A stretch of DNA of 64,000 nt, taken from assembly GCF_026343115.1 (NCBI RefSeq), contig NZ_JAPEMC010000001.1:1364001-1428000 (forward strand), given 5' to 3'. A program made the translations under genes and the position numbers. Of this stretch, positions 43,321 to 51,857 are shown one piece after another. Origin of the DNA: Streptomyces sp. NBC_00102. GTDB lineage: Bacteria; Actinomycetota; Actinomycetes; Streptomycetales; Streptomycetaceae. The first letter of the stretch is position 1. Each line of letters begins with the position of its first letter. Under the pieces are notes generated by a model, which was not told the origin of the DNA, made no database searches, and was given only the letters and a program-made list of their open reading frames with translations.

Positions 43321-43788
43321 TCAGAGGCGGACCTGGACGGACCGGGAGAGCCGGTCGTGCAGTCCGCGCCCGTCACGGTCCCAGATGACGGCCGGGATCA
43401 CCAGGAGCAGCAGCACGGTCCGCACGAGGACGCGCACCGGACCGAGCCGGCCGCCGTCGTCGGAGACGAGGCGCAGGCGCAGCAGGCGCTTGCCGGGGGT
43501 GAAGCCGAGGGTGCCCACGGTGAGGAAGCTCAGGACCAGGAAGACGAGCAACGCCCAGTTGCCTGCGGCCTGTTGGTCACCGCCTGCGATGAGCCCGTAT
43601 GCGATCAAGTAGCAGAGCGCCCAGTCGATGAAGATCGCGCCGAAGCGGCGGCCGAGCGGGGCGACGGCCCCCGGACCCTCCTCGGGCAGCCCGAGGCGCT
43701 TGCCCCGGTAGCCGAAGTCGACGCCCATCTCCTCGGCGGCGGCCTGGGGGCCGGACAGCCACGATCCGATTGCTTGCCTGTTGTCCAC
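43321..43788 (-). CDS. RDD-family membrane protein
   Basis: A 155-aa membrane protein with an RDD domain: APLGRRFGAIFIDWALCYLIAYG starts it, with the Arg-Asp positions of the family. Further hydrophobic segments lie at about 82-102 and 121-138. GFTPGKRLLRLRL is the conserved loop. The GTG at 43788 is preceded by TACCGT on the minus strand (43800-43795), which fits a leaderless start. It is divergent from glnA with the GlnR box between. The mycobacterial relative (Rv2219A) has the same position. Function unknown. Confidence 0.87.
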   Translation of the reverse strand: MDNRQAIGSWLSGPQAAAEEMGVDFGYRGKRLGLPEEGPGAVAPLGRRFGAIFIDWALCYLIAYGLIAGGDQQAAGNWALLVFLVLSFLTVGTLGFTPGKRLLRLRLVSDDGGRLGPVRVLVRTVLLLLVIPAVIWDRDGRGLHDRLSRSVQVRL

Positions 43789-43884
43789 CCGACAACGGTA
43801 CTGCGGCCAGGTTTGCCCGCTGCCGCCCGGGGCACGGGATGAGGCGTTGTGACGCGTCGGGGTGTCCCCCCACCGCGCGCCCGG

Positions 43885-43922
43885 TTAACTTGGGCGAAAC
43901 AAATGGGTCATGCTTGGGAAAT
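43885..43922 (+). promoter_or_regulatory. GlnR box upstream of glnA
   Basis: Four half-sites with exact 6-bp spacing, TTAAC-n6-GAAAC-n6-GTCAT-n6-GAAAT, match the Streptomyces GlnR pattern gTnAc-n6-GaAAc repeated twice. It lies about 100-135 bp upstream of the glnA start. GlnR activates glnA under nitrogen limitation, so this is the expected place. Confidence 0.85.
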
Positions 43923-44020
43923 CCCGTCTGCCTAAGGTCGCCCTCAACGTGCGCCACCGCACTGGCGACACACACGAGCTACAACCCCAGCCCCTCCGGG
44001 CCGGGAGTAGGAGGAGTTGG

Positions 44021-45430
44021 ATGTTCCAGAACGCCGACGAAGTGCAGAAGTACGTCGCGGACAACGACGTGAAGTTCATCGACGTCCGCTTCTGCGACCT
44101 GCCCGGTGTGATGCAGCACTTCACCATCCCGGCAGCGAGCTTCGACCCGGCCGAGGAACTCGCCTTCGACGGTTCGTCGATCCGCGGCTTCCAGGCCATC
44201 CACGAGTCCGACATGGCGCTGCGCGCCGACCTGTCGACCGCCCGGGTGGACCCCTTCCGCCGCGACAAGACGGTCAACATCAACTTCTTCATCCACGACC
44301 CGATCACCGGCGAGCAGTACAGCCGTGACCCGCGGAACGTGGCCAAGAAGGCCGAGGCGTACCTCGCCTCCACCGGCTTCGCCGACACCGCGTACTTCGG
44401 CCCCGAGGCCGAGTTCTACGTCTTCGACAACGTCCGCTTCCAGACGTCGGCGAACGAGAGCTTCTACCACATCGACTCCGAGGCAGGCGCCTGGAACACC
44501 GGTGCGGTCGAGAACAACCGCGGGTACAAGGTCCGTTACAAGGGCGGCTACTTCCCGACGCCGCCGGTGGACCACTTCGCCGACCTGCGTGCCGAGATCT
44601 CCCTGGAGCTGGACAAGAACGGTCTCCAGGTCGAGCGCCAGCACCACGAGGTCGGCACCGCCGGCCAGGCCGAGATCAACTACAAGTTCAACACGCTGCT
44701 CGCCGCGGCCGACGACCTGATGCTCTTCAAGTACATCGTGAAGAACGTCGCCTGGCGCAACGGCAAGACCGCGACCTTCATGCCGAAGCCGATCTTCGGC
44801 GACAACGGCTCGGGCATGCACGTGCACCAGTCGCTGTGGCAGAACGGCTCGCCGCTCTTCTACGACGAGCAGGGTTACGCCGGCCTGTCGGACATGGCCC
44901 GCTACTACATCGGCGGCATCCTCAAGCACGCCCCGTCGCTGCTGGCCTTCACCAACCCGACGGTGAACTCGTACCACCGCCTGGTCCCCGGCTTCGAGGC
45001 CCCGGTCAACATGGTGTACTCGCAGCGCAACCGCTCCGCCGCGATGCGCATCCCGATCACCGGCTCGAACCCGAAGGCCAAGCGCGTCGAGTTCCGCGCC
45101 CCGGACCCGTCCTCGAACCCGTACCTCGCGTTCGCGGCACTCCTGATGGCCGGCCTCGACGGCGTGAAGAACAAGATCGAGCCGGCCGAGCCGATCGACA
45201 AGGACCTGTACGAGCTGGCTCCCGAGGAGCACGCCAACGTCCAGCAGGTCCCGACCTCGCTGCCGGCCGTCCTCGAGGCGCTGGAGCAGGACAACGAGTA
45301 CCTCCAGGCCGGCGGTGTCTTCACCCCCGACCTGATCGAGACGTGGATCGACTACAAGCGCACCCACGAGATCGCCCCGATCCAGCTGCGCCCGCACCCG
45401 CACGAGTTCGAGCTGTACTTCGACCTCTAG
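44021..45430 (+). CDS. glnA: Glutamine synthetase type I
   Basis: A 469-aa dodecameric GSI making glutamine from glutamate and ammonia with ATP. Motifs in order: [10 protein letters not shown], the metal-binding [22 protein letters not shown], the ATP/glutamate site [12 protein letters not shown], and the adenylylation-site region [11 protein letters not shown] with its tyrosine. The last means activity can be switched by GlnE-type adenylyltransferase. GAGGAG precedes the ATG at 44021. Neighbouring genes and promoter match those of the actinobacterial glnA1. Transcription is expected to be GlnR-dependent. Confidence 0.96.
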   Translation: MFQNADEVQKYVADNDVKFIDVRFCDLPGVMQHFTIPAASFDPAEELAFDGSSIRGFQAIHESDMALRADLSTARVDPFRRDKTVNINFFIHDPITGEQYSRDPRNVAKKAEAYLASTGFADTAYFGPEAEFYVFDNVRFQTSANESFYHIDSEAGAWNTGAVENNRGYKVRYKGGYFPTPPVDHFADLRAEISLELDKNGLQVERQHHEVGTAGQAEINYKFNTLLAAADDLMLFKYIVKNVAWRNGKTATFMPKPIFGDNGSGMHVHQSLWQNGSPLFYDEQGYAGLSDMARYYIGGILKHAPSLLAFTNPTVNSYHRLVPGFEAPVNMVYSQRNRSAAMRIPITGSNPKAKRVEFRAPDPSSNPYLAFAALLMAGLDGVKNKIEPAEPIDKDLYELAPEEHANVQQVPTSLPAVLEALEQDNEYLQAGGVFTPDLIETWIDYKRTHEIAPIQLRPHPHEFELYFDL

Positions 45431-45490
45431 ATCGGCCCTGCGTACCGGGTACGCGCCGAACCGTCGATTCGTCGACGTGACATCAGTGGC

Positions 45491-45537
45491 ACGAACGAGG
45501 GCCGCTGCCCCTGACCGGGGTGGCGGCCCTCGTTCGT
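45491..45537 (+). terminator. glnA terminator
   Basis: ACGAACGAGGGCCGC (45491-45505) pairs perfectly with 45523-45537. Confidence 0.88.
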
Positions 45538-45657
45538 CTGCGTTTCCGGGGTTTACCCGGGCTGAGGGCTCGCCGAGAAATAACCTATGGGTTTTGCGAC
45601 GTGGGATCGCAGATCAGCGTGGTGCCGACCCACAGGTTGTTCTCCGGCAAGTCCTCA
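45538..45657. other. Non-coding stretch between glnA terminator and MITE
   Basis: About 120 bp, locally AT-richer (GAAATAACCTATGGGTTTTG), with no supported gene. The minus-strand translation across 45585-45657 ends ENNLWVGTTLICDPTSQNP. This looks protein-like and might be the tail of a gene cut by the MITE, but it is too short to identify. Confidence 0.35.
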
Positions 45658-45817
45658 GGGCTGTCCCGTAATCCGTGGTGGATCAGTGCGCGGCGTCGGA
45701 TGCGGTGCATCGCAAGGCGGAGGAGCGTCCGCGTACTGGATGTATGGGGACGTTCCGACAACGCGGCGAGGTGCCGTAGCTGTCGTCGCGCACCCACCAG
45801 GGATTGCGGGACAGCCC
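45658..45817. mobile_element. 160-bp MITE-like non-autonomous element with IS5-type ends
   Basis: Both ends begin GGGCTGTCCCG (45658 inward, and 45817 inward on the complement). The first 24 bp of the ends are identical at 22 positions, and similarity continues imperfectly to about 60 bp, so most of the element is self-complementary. It is flanked by the direct repeat TCA (45655-45657 and 45818-45820), which fits the TNA target duplication of the IS1031 group of IS5. There is no transposase gene inside. It sits eight bases downstream of the S33 peptidase stop codon. Confidence 0.75.
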
Positions 45818-45825
45818 TCAGGGGG

Positions 45826-47457
45826 TTACCGGAGGCGCCGGGAGACGACGCCCGACATCGCGCCGCCGCCTGCGGCGACTCCGCCGTGGGGCATGGGGGT
45901 GGCGAAGGGCGGTGTGTCCTGACGGCAGGTCGTGCCGGGCGGGGGAAGGGTGCCGTCGATGAAGTAGCGGCTCTCATGGGCGTTGACGCAGCCGCTGGTG
46001 TTGATCAGCGCGGTGTGGCCGTAGCCGGTGTTGGTGAGGAGCCGGGCGTCGGCCAGTTCCTCGGCCATGGCCTGCGCGTTCGTGTAGGGCGTGGAGGGGT
46101 CGAAGACGGTGCCGACCACCAGTACGGGGTGCGCCGTGGGCTTGTTCCACGGGCCCGTGTACCGGTTCTCCGCCCGGGTCAGCCAGGTGGCACACGGCTC
46201 CGCGGCCCAGGTCCAGTGGCGCCCGGGGTCACCCGTACGAGCGGCGCCGGCCTCCTCGAGGGCGGGGTAGACGGCGGTGTCACGCGGGTTGGGGCTGTCG
46301 CCGCAGAGCACGGCGCCCGCCTGTTCGTCGCCCAGGTACGGATACGGCACCGGCGGTGCGGGCAGGGGCGCGGGCTGTGCGGGGACGCGGCCCTGCCACA
46401 GGTCCTGCAGCCGGCCGGCGAGCTCCGTCCATCCGGGGTGGAGGGTGTAGAGGCCGGACACCGTGTCACTGACCGTGGCGGCGTAGGTCCAGGCGCCCAC
46501 GGGCTGCTCGCGGAGCCGCCGCATGAGCTGGTCGAACTTGGACCGGGTCGCCTGCGGGCTGCCGGCCGAGAAGGCGCAGTGGTCCGTGCCGGTGGACCCG
46601 CACCGGGTGAGGAACTGCTCCAGGGTGGAAGCCGCGGTGGTGTCGGAGCCCATGCGCAGGAAGGTCGGCAGCCGGGCGTCGCCCATGGCGTGGTTCGTCC
46701 AGGCCCGCGGGTCGATGTTGCTGTCGAGGGTCATGGCGCGCACATGACCGGGGTAGAGGTTGGCGTAGGTGGCGCCGAGGATCGTGCCGTAGGAGATTCC
46801 CAGGTAGGTCAGCTGCCGGTCTCCCACGGCCTGGCGGAGCAGGTCGAGGTCGTGCGCGCTGTCGGCCGTCGACACGTGGCGCAGGAGTTCCGGGTCCCGC
46901 TTCAGACAGCGCTGGTACAGGTCCTTGAACGCGGCGTTCCAGGCCGCCCGCTGCTGTTCGCCCACCGGGAACCCGGCCGGTTTGCGGGCCGCCCAGGCGG
47001 CGGCCTCCTCGGGAGTGCCGAAGCAGTTCACCGCGGTGCTGTGGCCGATTCCGCGAGGATCCCAGCTGACGATGTCGAACCGCTCCCGCACTTCTTCGGG
47101 GAAGGCTTCGTAGTTCTGCGGCATCTGCACCGTTCCCGGCCCACCCGGGCCGCCGGGGTTGAAGAGCAGTGAGCCGATGCGCTTCCCCGGGCCGGTCGCC
47201 TTGTGCCGGACGAGCGCCAGATCGATCGTGCGGCGGCCGGGGGCGGCGTAGTCCAGCGGTACCTCGGCGGTGGCGCAGTCGAAGGTGCTGCCGGGCGAGC
47301 AGGGTCTCCAGTCCAGCTGCGGGACGGCCACCCGAGGTGGTGGCGGCCCGCCGGCCAGCGCGGGGTCGGATCCCGTGAACACAGCCGAGCAGATCACCGT
47401 CGCGGCGAGGGCTGCGGCACAGCGCCGGCGACCCGGTATGGAGGCGCGTACGGACAT
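45826..47457 (-). CDS. Secreted alpha/beta-hydrolase, S33 tripeptidyl aminopeptidase-like
   Basis: A 543-aa exported peptidase of the Streptomyces Tap/SlpD type. The signal peptide (about 1-35) has an RRR n-region. The alpha/beta-hydrolase domain has the oxyanion NPGGPGGPG, the nucleophile elbow GISYGTILG (Ser) and SWDPRGIGHS. The C-terminal TAP-like domain contains VVGTVFDPSTPYTNAQAMA (Asp) and GYGHTALINTSGC (His). Paired cysteines suit secretion. GGGAG precedes the ATG at 47457. It releases N-terminal peptides in the family. The MITE lies just after its TAA stop. Confidence 0.92.
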   Translation of the reverse strand: MSVRASIPGRRRCAAALAATVICSAVFTGSDPALAGGPPPPRVAVPQLDWRPCSPGSTFDCATAEVPLDYAAPGRRTIDLALVRHKATGPGKRIGSLLFNPGGPGGPGTVQMPQNYEAFPEEVRERFDIVSWDPRGIGHSTAVNCFGTPEEAAAWAARKPAGFPVGEQQRAAWNAAFKDLYQRCLKRDPELLRHVSTADSAHDLDLLRQAVGDRQLTYLGISYGTILGATYANLYPGHVRAMTLDSNIDPRAWTNHAMGDARLPTFLRMGSDTTAASTLEQFLTRCGSTGTDHCAFSAGSPQATRSKFDQLMRRLREQPVGAWTYAATVSDTVSGLYTLHPGWTELAGRLQDLWQGRVPAQPAPLPAPPVPYPYLGDEQAGAVLCGDSPNPRDTAVYPALEEAGAARTGDPGRHWTWAAEPCATWLTRAENRYTGPWNKPTAHPVLVVGTVFDPSTPYTNAQAMAEELADARLLTNTGYGHTALINTSGCVNAHESRYFIDGTLPPPGTTCRQDTPPFATPMPHGGVAAGGGAMSGVVSRRLR

Positions 47458-47683
47458 GCGGAGTCTCCCTGTCTCGCGTGGAGGGGCGCCCGTGCCGCCG
47501 GTTCGTGGGGATCGGTACGCGTGTGCTTCCACCACACCGGCGTGCGGTCGTGGGCGCGAACCGGCGGCGGCCGAACGGGCCGCGTGCGGGCGGGCTCACG
47601 GCGCGGCGCCCGCGTCGGACGTGGGGGCGTCTTGATCGGGACGTGGACCGGCCACGGGTGCACAGGGGAGAGGTACGGGCCGG

Positions 47684-48487
47684 TCAGCGCAGTTCGACGA
47701 CCGGCCGGACGAAGAAGTCGTCGTCACTGTCCTCGTCGTCGGGTTCCCGCAGGAATTCGGCGAGTCCGGGGTTGTGGTTGGCGGTCGCCATGGGCAGCCA
47801 GGTGAGGAAGGTGCCGTAGCCGCCGCACGCGGCCTCGCCGCCGTCGCCGCCGTAAACGTGGCCGGGGTCGCTGGTCACCTCCGCCTCGTACACGCCGTAT
47901 CCGAAGCGCAGGCCGAAGGCGTTGGGCAGATGGTGCGGGCCGGCCCCCTCTCCGTACGGGGAGCTGTCGGCCGGGTACGTGTCGCCCCAGCGGAACAGGG
48001 TCTCCGCGCCGGCTCCGGCGGCGTGCTCCCACTCGTCGGGGGTGGGCGGGCGCAGGCCGCGGGCGGCGAGTACGGAGGCGACCTCGGCAGGTACGTCGGA
48101 GAGCGCCTCGGCCTCCACCGCCATGAGGAGGGTGGGCACGGTGACCGTGCGGCGGGGTGTCAGGACCCCGGCGAGGTGGACGAAGAGGTCGGCGTCGAAG
48201 CCGAAGCCGCCCGCGATGCTCTCCTCGCGGTAGGAGCGGAGCTGTTCGGCGGTCGGGCTCCACGCGGCCAGGTCGAATCCGACACGCACCTCGCCCCCGG
48301 GTATCAGGGCGAACCCCTGCCCGTCCCGTTCGATCACCGCGCGGTGCGGGACCCGGCCCAGCGCCGGGTCGCTCTCCCACTCCGCCAGGGTGCCGCCCAC
48401 CTGCCGGGCGGCTTCCTCGGCGCGACTGCGCGCGGTGGCCCCGTCCAGGGTGCACCAGTGGTCGAAGGTCAGGGCGGTGAGTGACAT
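47684..48487 (-). CDS. Protein with SUMF1/formylglycine-generating-enzyme-like region, unknown function
   Basis: A 267-aa soluble protein. The N-terminal 130 residues (LTFDHWCTLDGATARSRAEE, RVPHRAVIERDGQGFALI) resemble nothing I know. From about residue 150 comes RPPTPDEWEHAAGAG followed by LFRWGD, the hallmark of the FGE-sulfatase/SUMF1 fold, then GPHHLPNAFGLRFGYGVYEAEV. No catalytic Cys pair of FGE is apparent, so it is probably a structural or binding relative. The C-terminus is acidic (EPDDEDSDDDFF). It stands alone with no obvious partner. Function cannot be assigned. Confidence 0.75.
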   Translation of the reverse strand: MSLTALTFDHWCTLDGATARSRAEEAARQVGGTLAEWESDPALGRVPHRAVIERDGQGFALIPGGEVRVGFDLAAWSPTAEQLRSYREESIAGGFGFDADLFVHLAGVLTPRRTVTVPTLLMAVEAEALSDVPAEVASVLAARGLRPPTPDEWEHAAGAGAETLFRWGDTYPADSSPYGEGAGPHHLPNAFGLRFGYGVYEAEVTSDPGHVYGGDGGEAACGGYGTFLTWLPMATANHNPGLAEFLREPDDEDSDDDFFVRPVVELR

Positions 48488-48528
48488 GGCGGAAGTCTGG
48501 CAGCCGCCACCGACAACGGGGCGCGAGC

Positions 48529-48564
48529 GAGCCCCCGCCCCGGCAGGACCGGGGGCGGGGGCTC
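48529..48564 (-). terminator. Terminator of the 103-aa gene
   Basis: GAGCCCCCGCCCCGG (48529-48543) pairs with the right arm 48549-48564, with one extra base, just beyond the stop codon of the minus-strand gene at 48587. Confidence 0.78.
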
Positions 48565-48586
48565 GTGGGTGGCCCGTGGGGACGGC

Positions 48587-48898
48587 TCAGCGGCCGTAGC
48601 GGATCAGCGTGCGGACCATGCGGCAGGTGAGGTCGGACGGCCGGTGGATGCCGAGGCGCTCGGCGGCGCGGCGTATGCGGCGGTTGCTGGCGCTGGAGGG
48701 CTGGTAGACGCCGGAGTCGAGCAGGGCGATCGTCAGGCGCATGGCCTTCAGCCGGCGGTTGTGGGCGACGTACCACTCACGGGGGCGGCCCGCCGGGAGC
48801 CTCTTCTTGGGGTGGGGCGCGGCGACCGGCTGCATCGGTAGGAACGGGGCGTGGAGCGTCGGGTCGAGCGGCTTGATCGTGACTGCGGCGACGGCCAT
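48587..48898 (-). CDS. Small basic hypothetical protein
   Basis: A 103-aa very basic protein. The N-terminus is hydrophobic but Pro-rich (TIKPLDPTLHAPFLPMQPVAA). The second half is helix-forming (REWYVAHNRRLKAMRLTIAL, SASNRRIRRAAERLGIH, SDLTCRMVRTLIRYG) and might be a degenerate HTH. AGGAGG six bases before the ATG fixes the start at 48898. An AT-rich segment (48937-48951, GCTTTTATTTTACC) in the divergent gap could hold its promoter. I do not recognise the family. Confidence 0.7.
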   Translation of the reverse strand: MAVAAVTIKPLDPTLHAPFLPMQPVAAPHPKKRLPAGRPREWYVAHNRRLKAMRLTIALLDSGVYQPSSASNRRIRRAAERLGIHRPSDLTCRMVRTLIRYGR

Positions 48899-49030
48899 CG
48901 GCAACCTCCTGGCGCGGTGGTGGAACCCTCACGAACTGCTTTTATTTTACCGCCTCGCACTGACAATCGCCCCTGGCCAGAGGGGATTTCGGCCGTCCGC
49001 CGCACCCTCCTCGGCCGTATCCTCGACCCC

Positions 49031-49393
49031 ATGGAGATCTGGATCAATCCGCAGTGCTCGAAGTGCCGGAGCGCCGTCTCACTGCTGGATGCCGAGGGGG
49101 CGTCGTACACCGTGCGCAGGTATCTGGAGGACGTGCCGACGCCGGACGAGATCAGGGCGGCGCTGGACCGGCTCGGGCTGGAGCCGTGGGACATCACCCG
49201 GACCGGGGAGGCCGTCGCGAAGGAGTTGGAGATCGACTCGTGGCCCCGGGAGACGGCGGAGCGCGACCGCTGGATCGCGGCGCTCTCTGCACAACCGGCG
49301 CTGATCCAGCGGCCGATCATCACCGCCGAGGACGGCACCGCCGTGGTGGCGCGTACGGAGGACGCGGTACGGGACGCGCTGGGGCGCCGCTGA
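49031..49393 (+). CDS. ArsC/Spx-like thioredoxin-fold protein
   Basis: A 120-aa protein of the ArsC/YffB family. It starts MEIWINPQCSKCRSAVSLLD, where the CxxC is at the catalytic position (Cys9, Cys12), and includes LIQRPIITAEDGTAVVAR, the conserved Arg-Pro region of the fold. It may be a glutaredoxin-dependent arsenate reductase, but no ars genes are adjacent, and many relatives are thiol proteins of unknown role. TATCCT at 49018-49023 seven bases before the ATG suggests a leaderless mRNA. Confidence 0.84.
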   Translation: MEIWINPQCSKCRSAVSLLDAEGASYTVRRYLEDVPTPDEIRAALDRLGLEPWDITRTGEAVAKELEIDSWPRETAERDRWIAALSAQPALIQRPIITAEDGTAVVARTEDAVRDALGRR

Positions 49394-49439
49394 CTTCCGC
49401 GGCCCCCAGCCCCGCCCCGGTGGTGTTCCGCCGTCCCCG

Positions 49440-50771
49440 TCAGCGCTCCGCCGGGCCGCCCGGACCCGCGAGCCTCCGGCGGCGGGGCCACCAGGACCGG
49501 TGCGCCAGCGCGAGCGCGAGGCCGCCGGCAGCCGCCAGACCGGCTCCGGCAGCGAGGTACCCGGGGCCGGCCCCGCCGGTCGCCGCCAGTTCGGGGGCCG
49601 TGCCGCCGCCGGAGATAGACCCGCCGACGGCACCGCCGGCCGTCGTCCCGGCCGTGGTGCCGGTGATGGCTCCGCCGGAGGTCGTGGAGCCGGTGCCGCC
49701 CGTACTGCCCGCGCCGCCGTCCGCCGCCCCGTCCTCGGACGGATTGACCACGATCTTCGCGGTGTTGTTGCCCGGCTCGTGGTCGAAGGACAGGGTGCCC
49801 GCCCGGTTCTCGCCCGGGACGAAGGCGATCTCGCCCGTGGCGTCCGGGACGACCTTGTCGATGCGCAGCGTGAACTCCAGGGCCAGCGTTTCGTTCTCTT
49901 CGGCATAGGCGTTCACGGTGGTGCACCGGTACGTCGTGGCGCCCGCTGCCGGGACCTCCTCCCCGTCCGGGCCGACCGGGTGGCAGACGTCGGGTGCGTG
50001 GGTGACCGTGGTGCCGGGCGGCACGCCGACGTCGAAGACACCGATGGGCGTTTCCGTGTCGTTGTCGACCCAGGCGGGGCCGTTGTTGGCGAAGGTCACC
50101 GTCGCTTTGACGGTGTCGCCCTTCTCGCCCGTGACCTCGGCCCCGGTGAGGGAGAAGTCGGCGGTGCTGTCGGCCGTGACGTGGGTGAAGGGGAGCGCGT
50201 CGAGGTACTCGGCCCCGGCGGGCGGGGTCTCCTGCGGGACGAACCGCAGTTCCTCGCCGACGCCGTCGCGCGGACCGGTGTGGAACACCGGCGAGTCGGC
50301 ATGGACGACCAGGGTGTACCACTCGTACAGAGCGCGCGGCTGCAGGGTGAGGGCGACCGGTTCCTCGGGTGCGTAGACGACTCCCGGTTCCAGAACCTGT
50401 TCGATGTCGCAGGTCGCTTGCACCTGCGCCGGGCCCTCGTCCTGCGCGGGGATCTCCTCCTGCACGCAGTTCGAGTACTTCTCCGCGAACGCGGTGCCGG
50501 TCGATCCACCGATGTAGAGCGTCACTCGTTCGGCCGGTCCGTCGCCGGCGTTCTTCACCGTGATCTCCAGCGGCACGGTGTCCCCCGGTTTCACCCCGGT
50601 GACGGGCGAGGGCTTGGCGAACTGCAGCAGCGGGGTGCCCGCCGCCCGCGCTGCCGACCCGGCCGGCCCGTCGCTCCCACCGTCCGCGACGGCCGGTCCC
50701 GCCGACATCCAGGCCGCCGCCGCCAGTGCGGCGATCAGCCCCATTGCTCGCGTACTGCCCACGGAACCCAC
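49440..50771 (-). CDS. Secreted cell-wall-anchored protein with LAXTG sortase signal
   Basis: A 443-aa surface protein. A Sec signal peptide (about 1-38) ends AVADGG. The middle is beta-rich and resembles DUF11/bacterial Ig-like repeats (ADSTADFSLTGAEVTGEKGD, VKATVTFANNGPAWVDN, GDTVPLEITVKNAGDGPAE). After a Gly/Thr/Ser linker come LAATG (395-399), a hydrophobic helix and RRRR near the C-terminus. LAXTG is the signal of class E sortases in Streptomyces. Start choices are GTG 50771 or 50762 and ATG 50744; GGAGGG precedes the first. No sortase gene is adjacent. Function unknown. Confidence 0.82.
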   Translation of the reverse strand: MGSVGSTRAMGLIAALAAAAWMSAGPAVADGGSDGPAGSAARAAGTPLLQFAKPSPVTGVKPGDTVPLEITVKNAGDGPAERVTLYIGGSTGTAFAEKYSNCVQEEIPAQDEGPAQVQATCDIEQVLEPGVVYAPEEPVALTLQPRALYEWYTLVVHADSPVFHTGPRDGVGEELRFVPQETPPAGAEYLDALPFTHVTADSTADFSLTGAEVTGEKGDTVKATVTFANNGPAWVDNDTETPIGVFDVGVPPGTTVTHAPDVCHPVGPDGEEVPAAGATTYRCTTVNAYAEENETLALEFTLRIDKVVPDATGEIAFVPGENRAGTLSFDHEPGNNTAKIVVNPSEDGAADGGAGSTGGTGSTTSGGAITGTTAGTTAGGAVGGSISGGGTAPELAATGGAGPGYLAAGAGLAAAGGLALALAHRSWWPRRRRLAGPGGPAER

Positions 50772-50844
50772 CGTCCCTCCGAAGGGGTGCGCACGGAGCG
50801 CGTCCCTCGCGGCCCGACCACACGCGGTTGATGCCTGAGAGACA

Positions 50845-50861
50845 CGTCCGGGCCCCGGACG
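50845..50861 (-). terminator. Possible short terminator
   Basis: CGTCCGGG (50845-50852) and CCCGGACG (50854-50861) form a perfect inverted repeat between two minus-strand genes. The spacing leaves only a tight loop, so the assignment is weak. Confidence 0.3.
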
Positions 50862-50921
50862 GTTGTACGCCGCCGGCCGGTTCGGGGCGGCGCGCGCCGT
50901 ACGCCCGTCACGATCCGCGGG

Positions 50922-51857
50922 TCACGATCCGGCGTGCACCGCCGGGCCGGCCGGTCCGAGCTGCGCTTCCGCCTGGGCCAGCAGTTCGGTCAGGCGCGTC
51001 CCGAACCGTACGTCGCAGGGGTGCGGTTCGCCGGTGCGTACGGCCTGCGCCAGCGCGTCGACGGCTCCGGCGAAGGCGTTCAGGGCGCCGCCCCAGCGGG
51101 GCAGGGTGGTGACGCCGTGTTCGCCGCGGAGTTCGATGTCGGTGCCGGCGGCAGCGAGCGGGGCGGAGAGGCCGAGGACCGCGGTGCTGGAGGCACCGGA
51201 GGTGTGGCGGAGCACCAGGTGCACGGTGTCGGACGGGCCCCGGACGGCGGTCAGTTCCGTGACGTCGCCGAGTACCGGAAGGAGTACGGAGAGGGCGTGC
51301 GGGCCGACGTCCCAGAGGCCGCCCTTGTCGCGGCGCCACGGGGAGGCGCCGTACTCGCTGGTGGAGCCGGGCGCCCAGAGCGCGCCGAGCCACTGGGCCC
51401 GTGCGGTGAACCAGCCTTCCAGCGCGGCCTGTTCGGCGATCCAGGCGGCCGTCTCGGGGGCGAAGCGCAGGGTGCAGAAGACGACGGAGGCGACGCCGGC
51501 CCGGGCGGCGGCCTCGGCGACCTCGTGGGCTCCGGCGGCCGTGGTGGCGACCGGCTTGTCCAGCAGGAGGTGGCAGCCGGCGGCGGCCGCCCGGGCCGCG
51601 ATCGGGGCTTGCACGTCCGGCGGCAGCGCGACGGCGACGGCGTCGCTGGCGGCGAACAGCGCGTCCAGGCCGTCGTCGCCGGAGAAGGCCGGGACGTGGT
51701 GGGCGCCGGCCAGGTCGGCCGCCGCTTCGGGGCGGCGGCCCCACACTCCGCTCAGTTCGGCGCCGGGGTGGGCGGCGAGGGCGGGGGCGTGCGTCTTGCG
51801 GGCCCACGGTCCGGTACCGAGCAGGCCGATGCGCAGGGGGGTCGCGGAGATCGTCAT
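50922..51857 (-). CDS. Gfo/Idh/MocA-family oxidoreductase
   Basis: A 311-aa NAD(P)-dependent dehydrogenase. The Rossmann motif is LRIGLLGTGPWARKTHAPAL near the N-terminus, and the family's conserved DKPVA (about residues 100-104) follows HLLL. The C-terminal alpha/beta domain includes GGLWDVGPHALSVLLPVLG, whose DVGxH supplies the catalytic His/Asp. Substrates are usually sugars or cyclitols; the specific one is unknown. The ATG at 51857 is preceded by weak purine-rich sequence. It is divergent from glnII. Confidence 0.87.
   Translation of the reverse strand: MTISATPLRIGLLGTGPWARKTHAPALAAHPGAELSGVWGRRPEAAADLAGAHHVPAFSGDDGLDALFAASDAVAVALPPDVQAPIAARAAAAGCHLLLDKPVATTAAGAHEVAEAAARAGVASVVFCTLRFAPETAAWIAEQAALEGWFTARAQWLGALWAPGSTSEYGASPWRRDKGGLWDVGPHALSVLLPVLGDVTELTAVRGPSDTVHLVLRHTSGASSTAVLGLSAPLAAAGTDIELRGEHGVTTLPRWGGALNAFAGAVDALAQAVRTGEPHPCDVRFGTRLTELLAQAEAQLGPAGPAVHAGS

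Noticed and set aside
45520..45977. Open frames across the MITE
   Set aside because: They cross the terminal inverted repeats of the element and have no transposase motif; only the non-MITE tail 45585-45657 looks vaguely protein-like.
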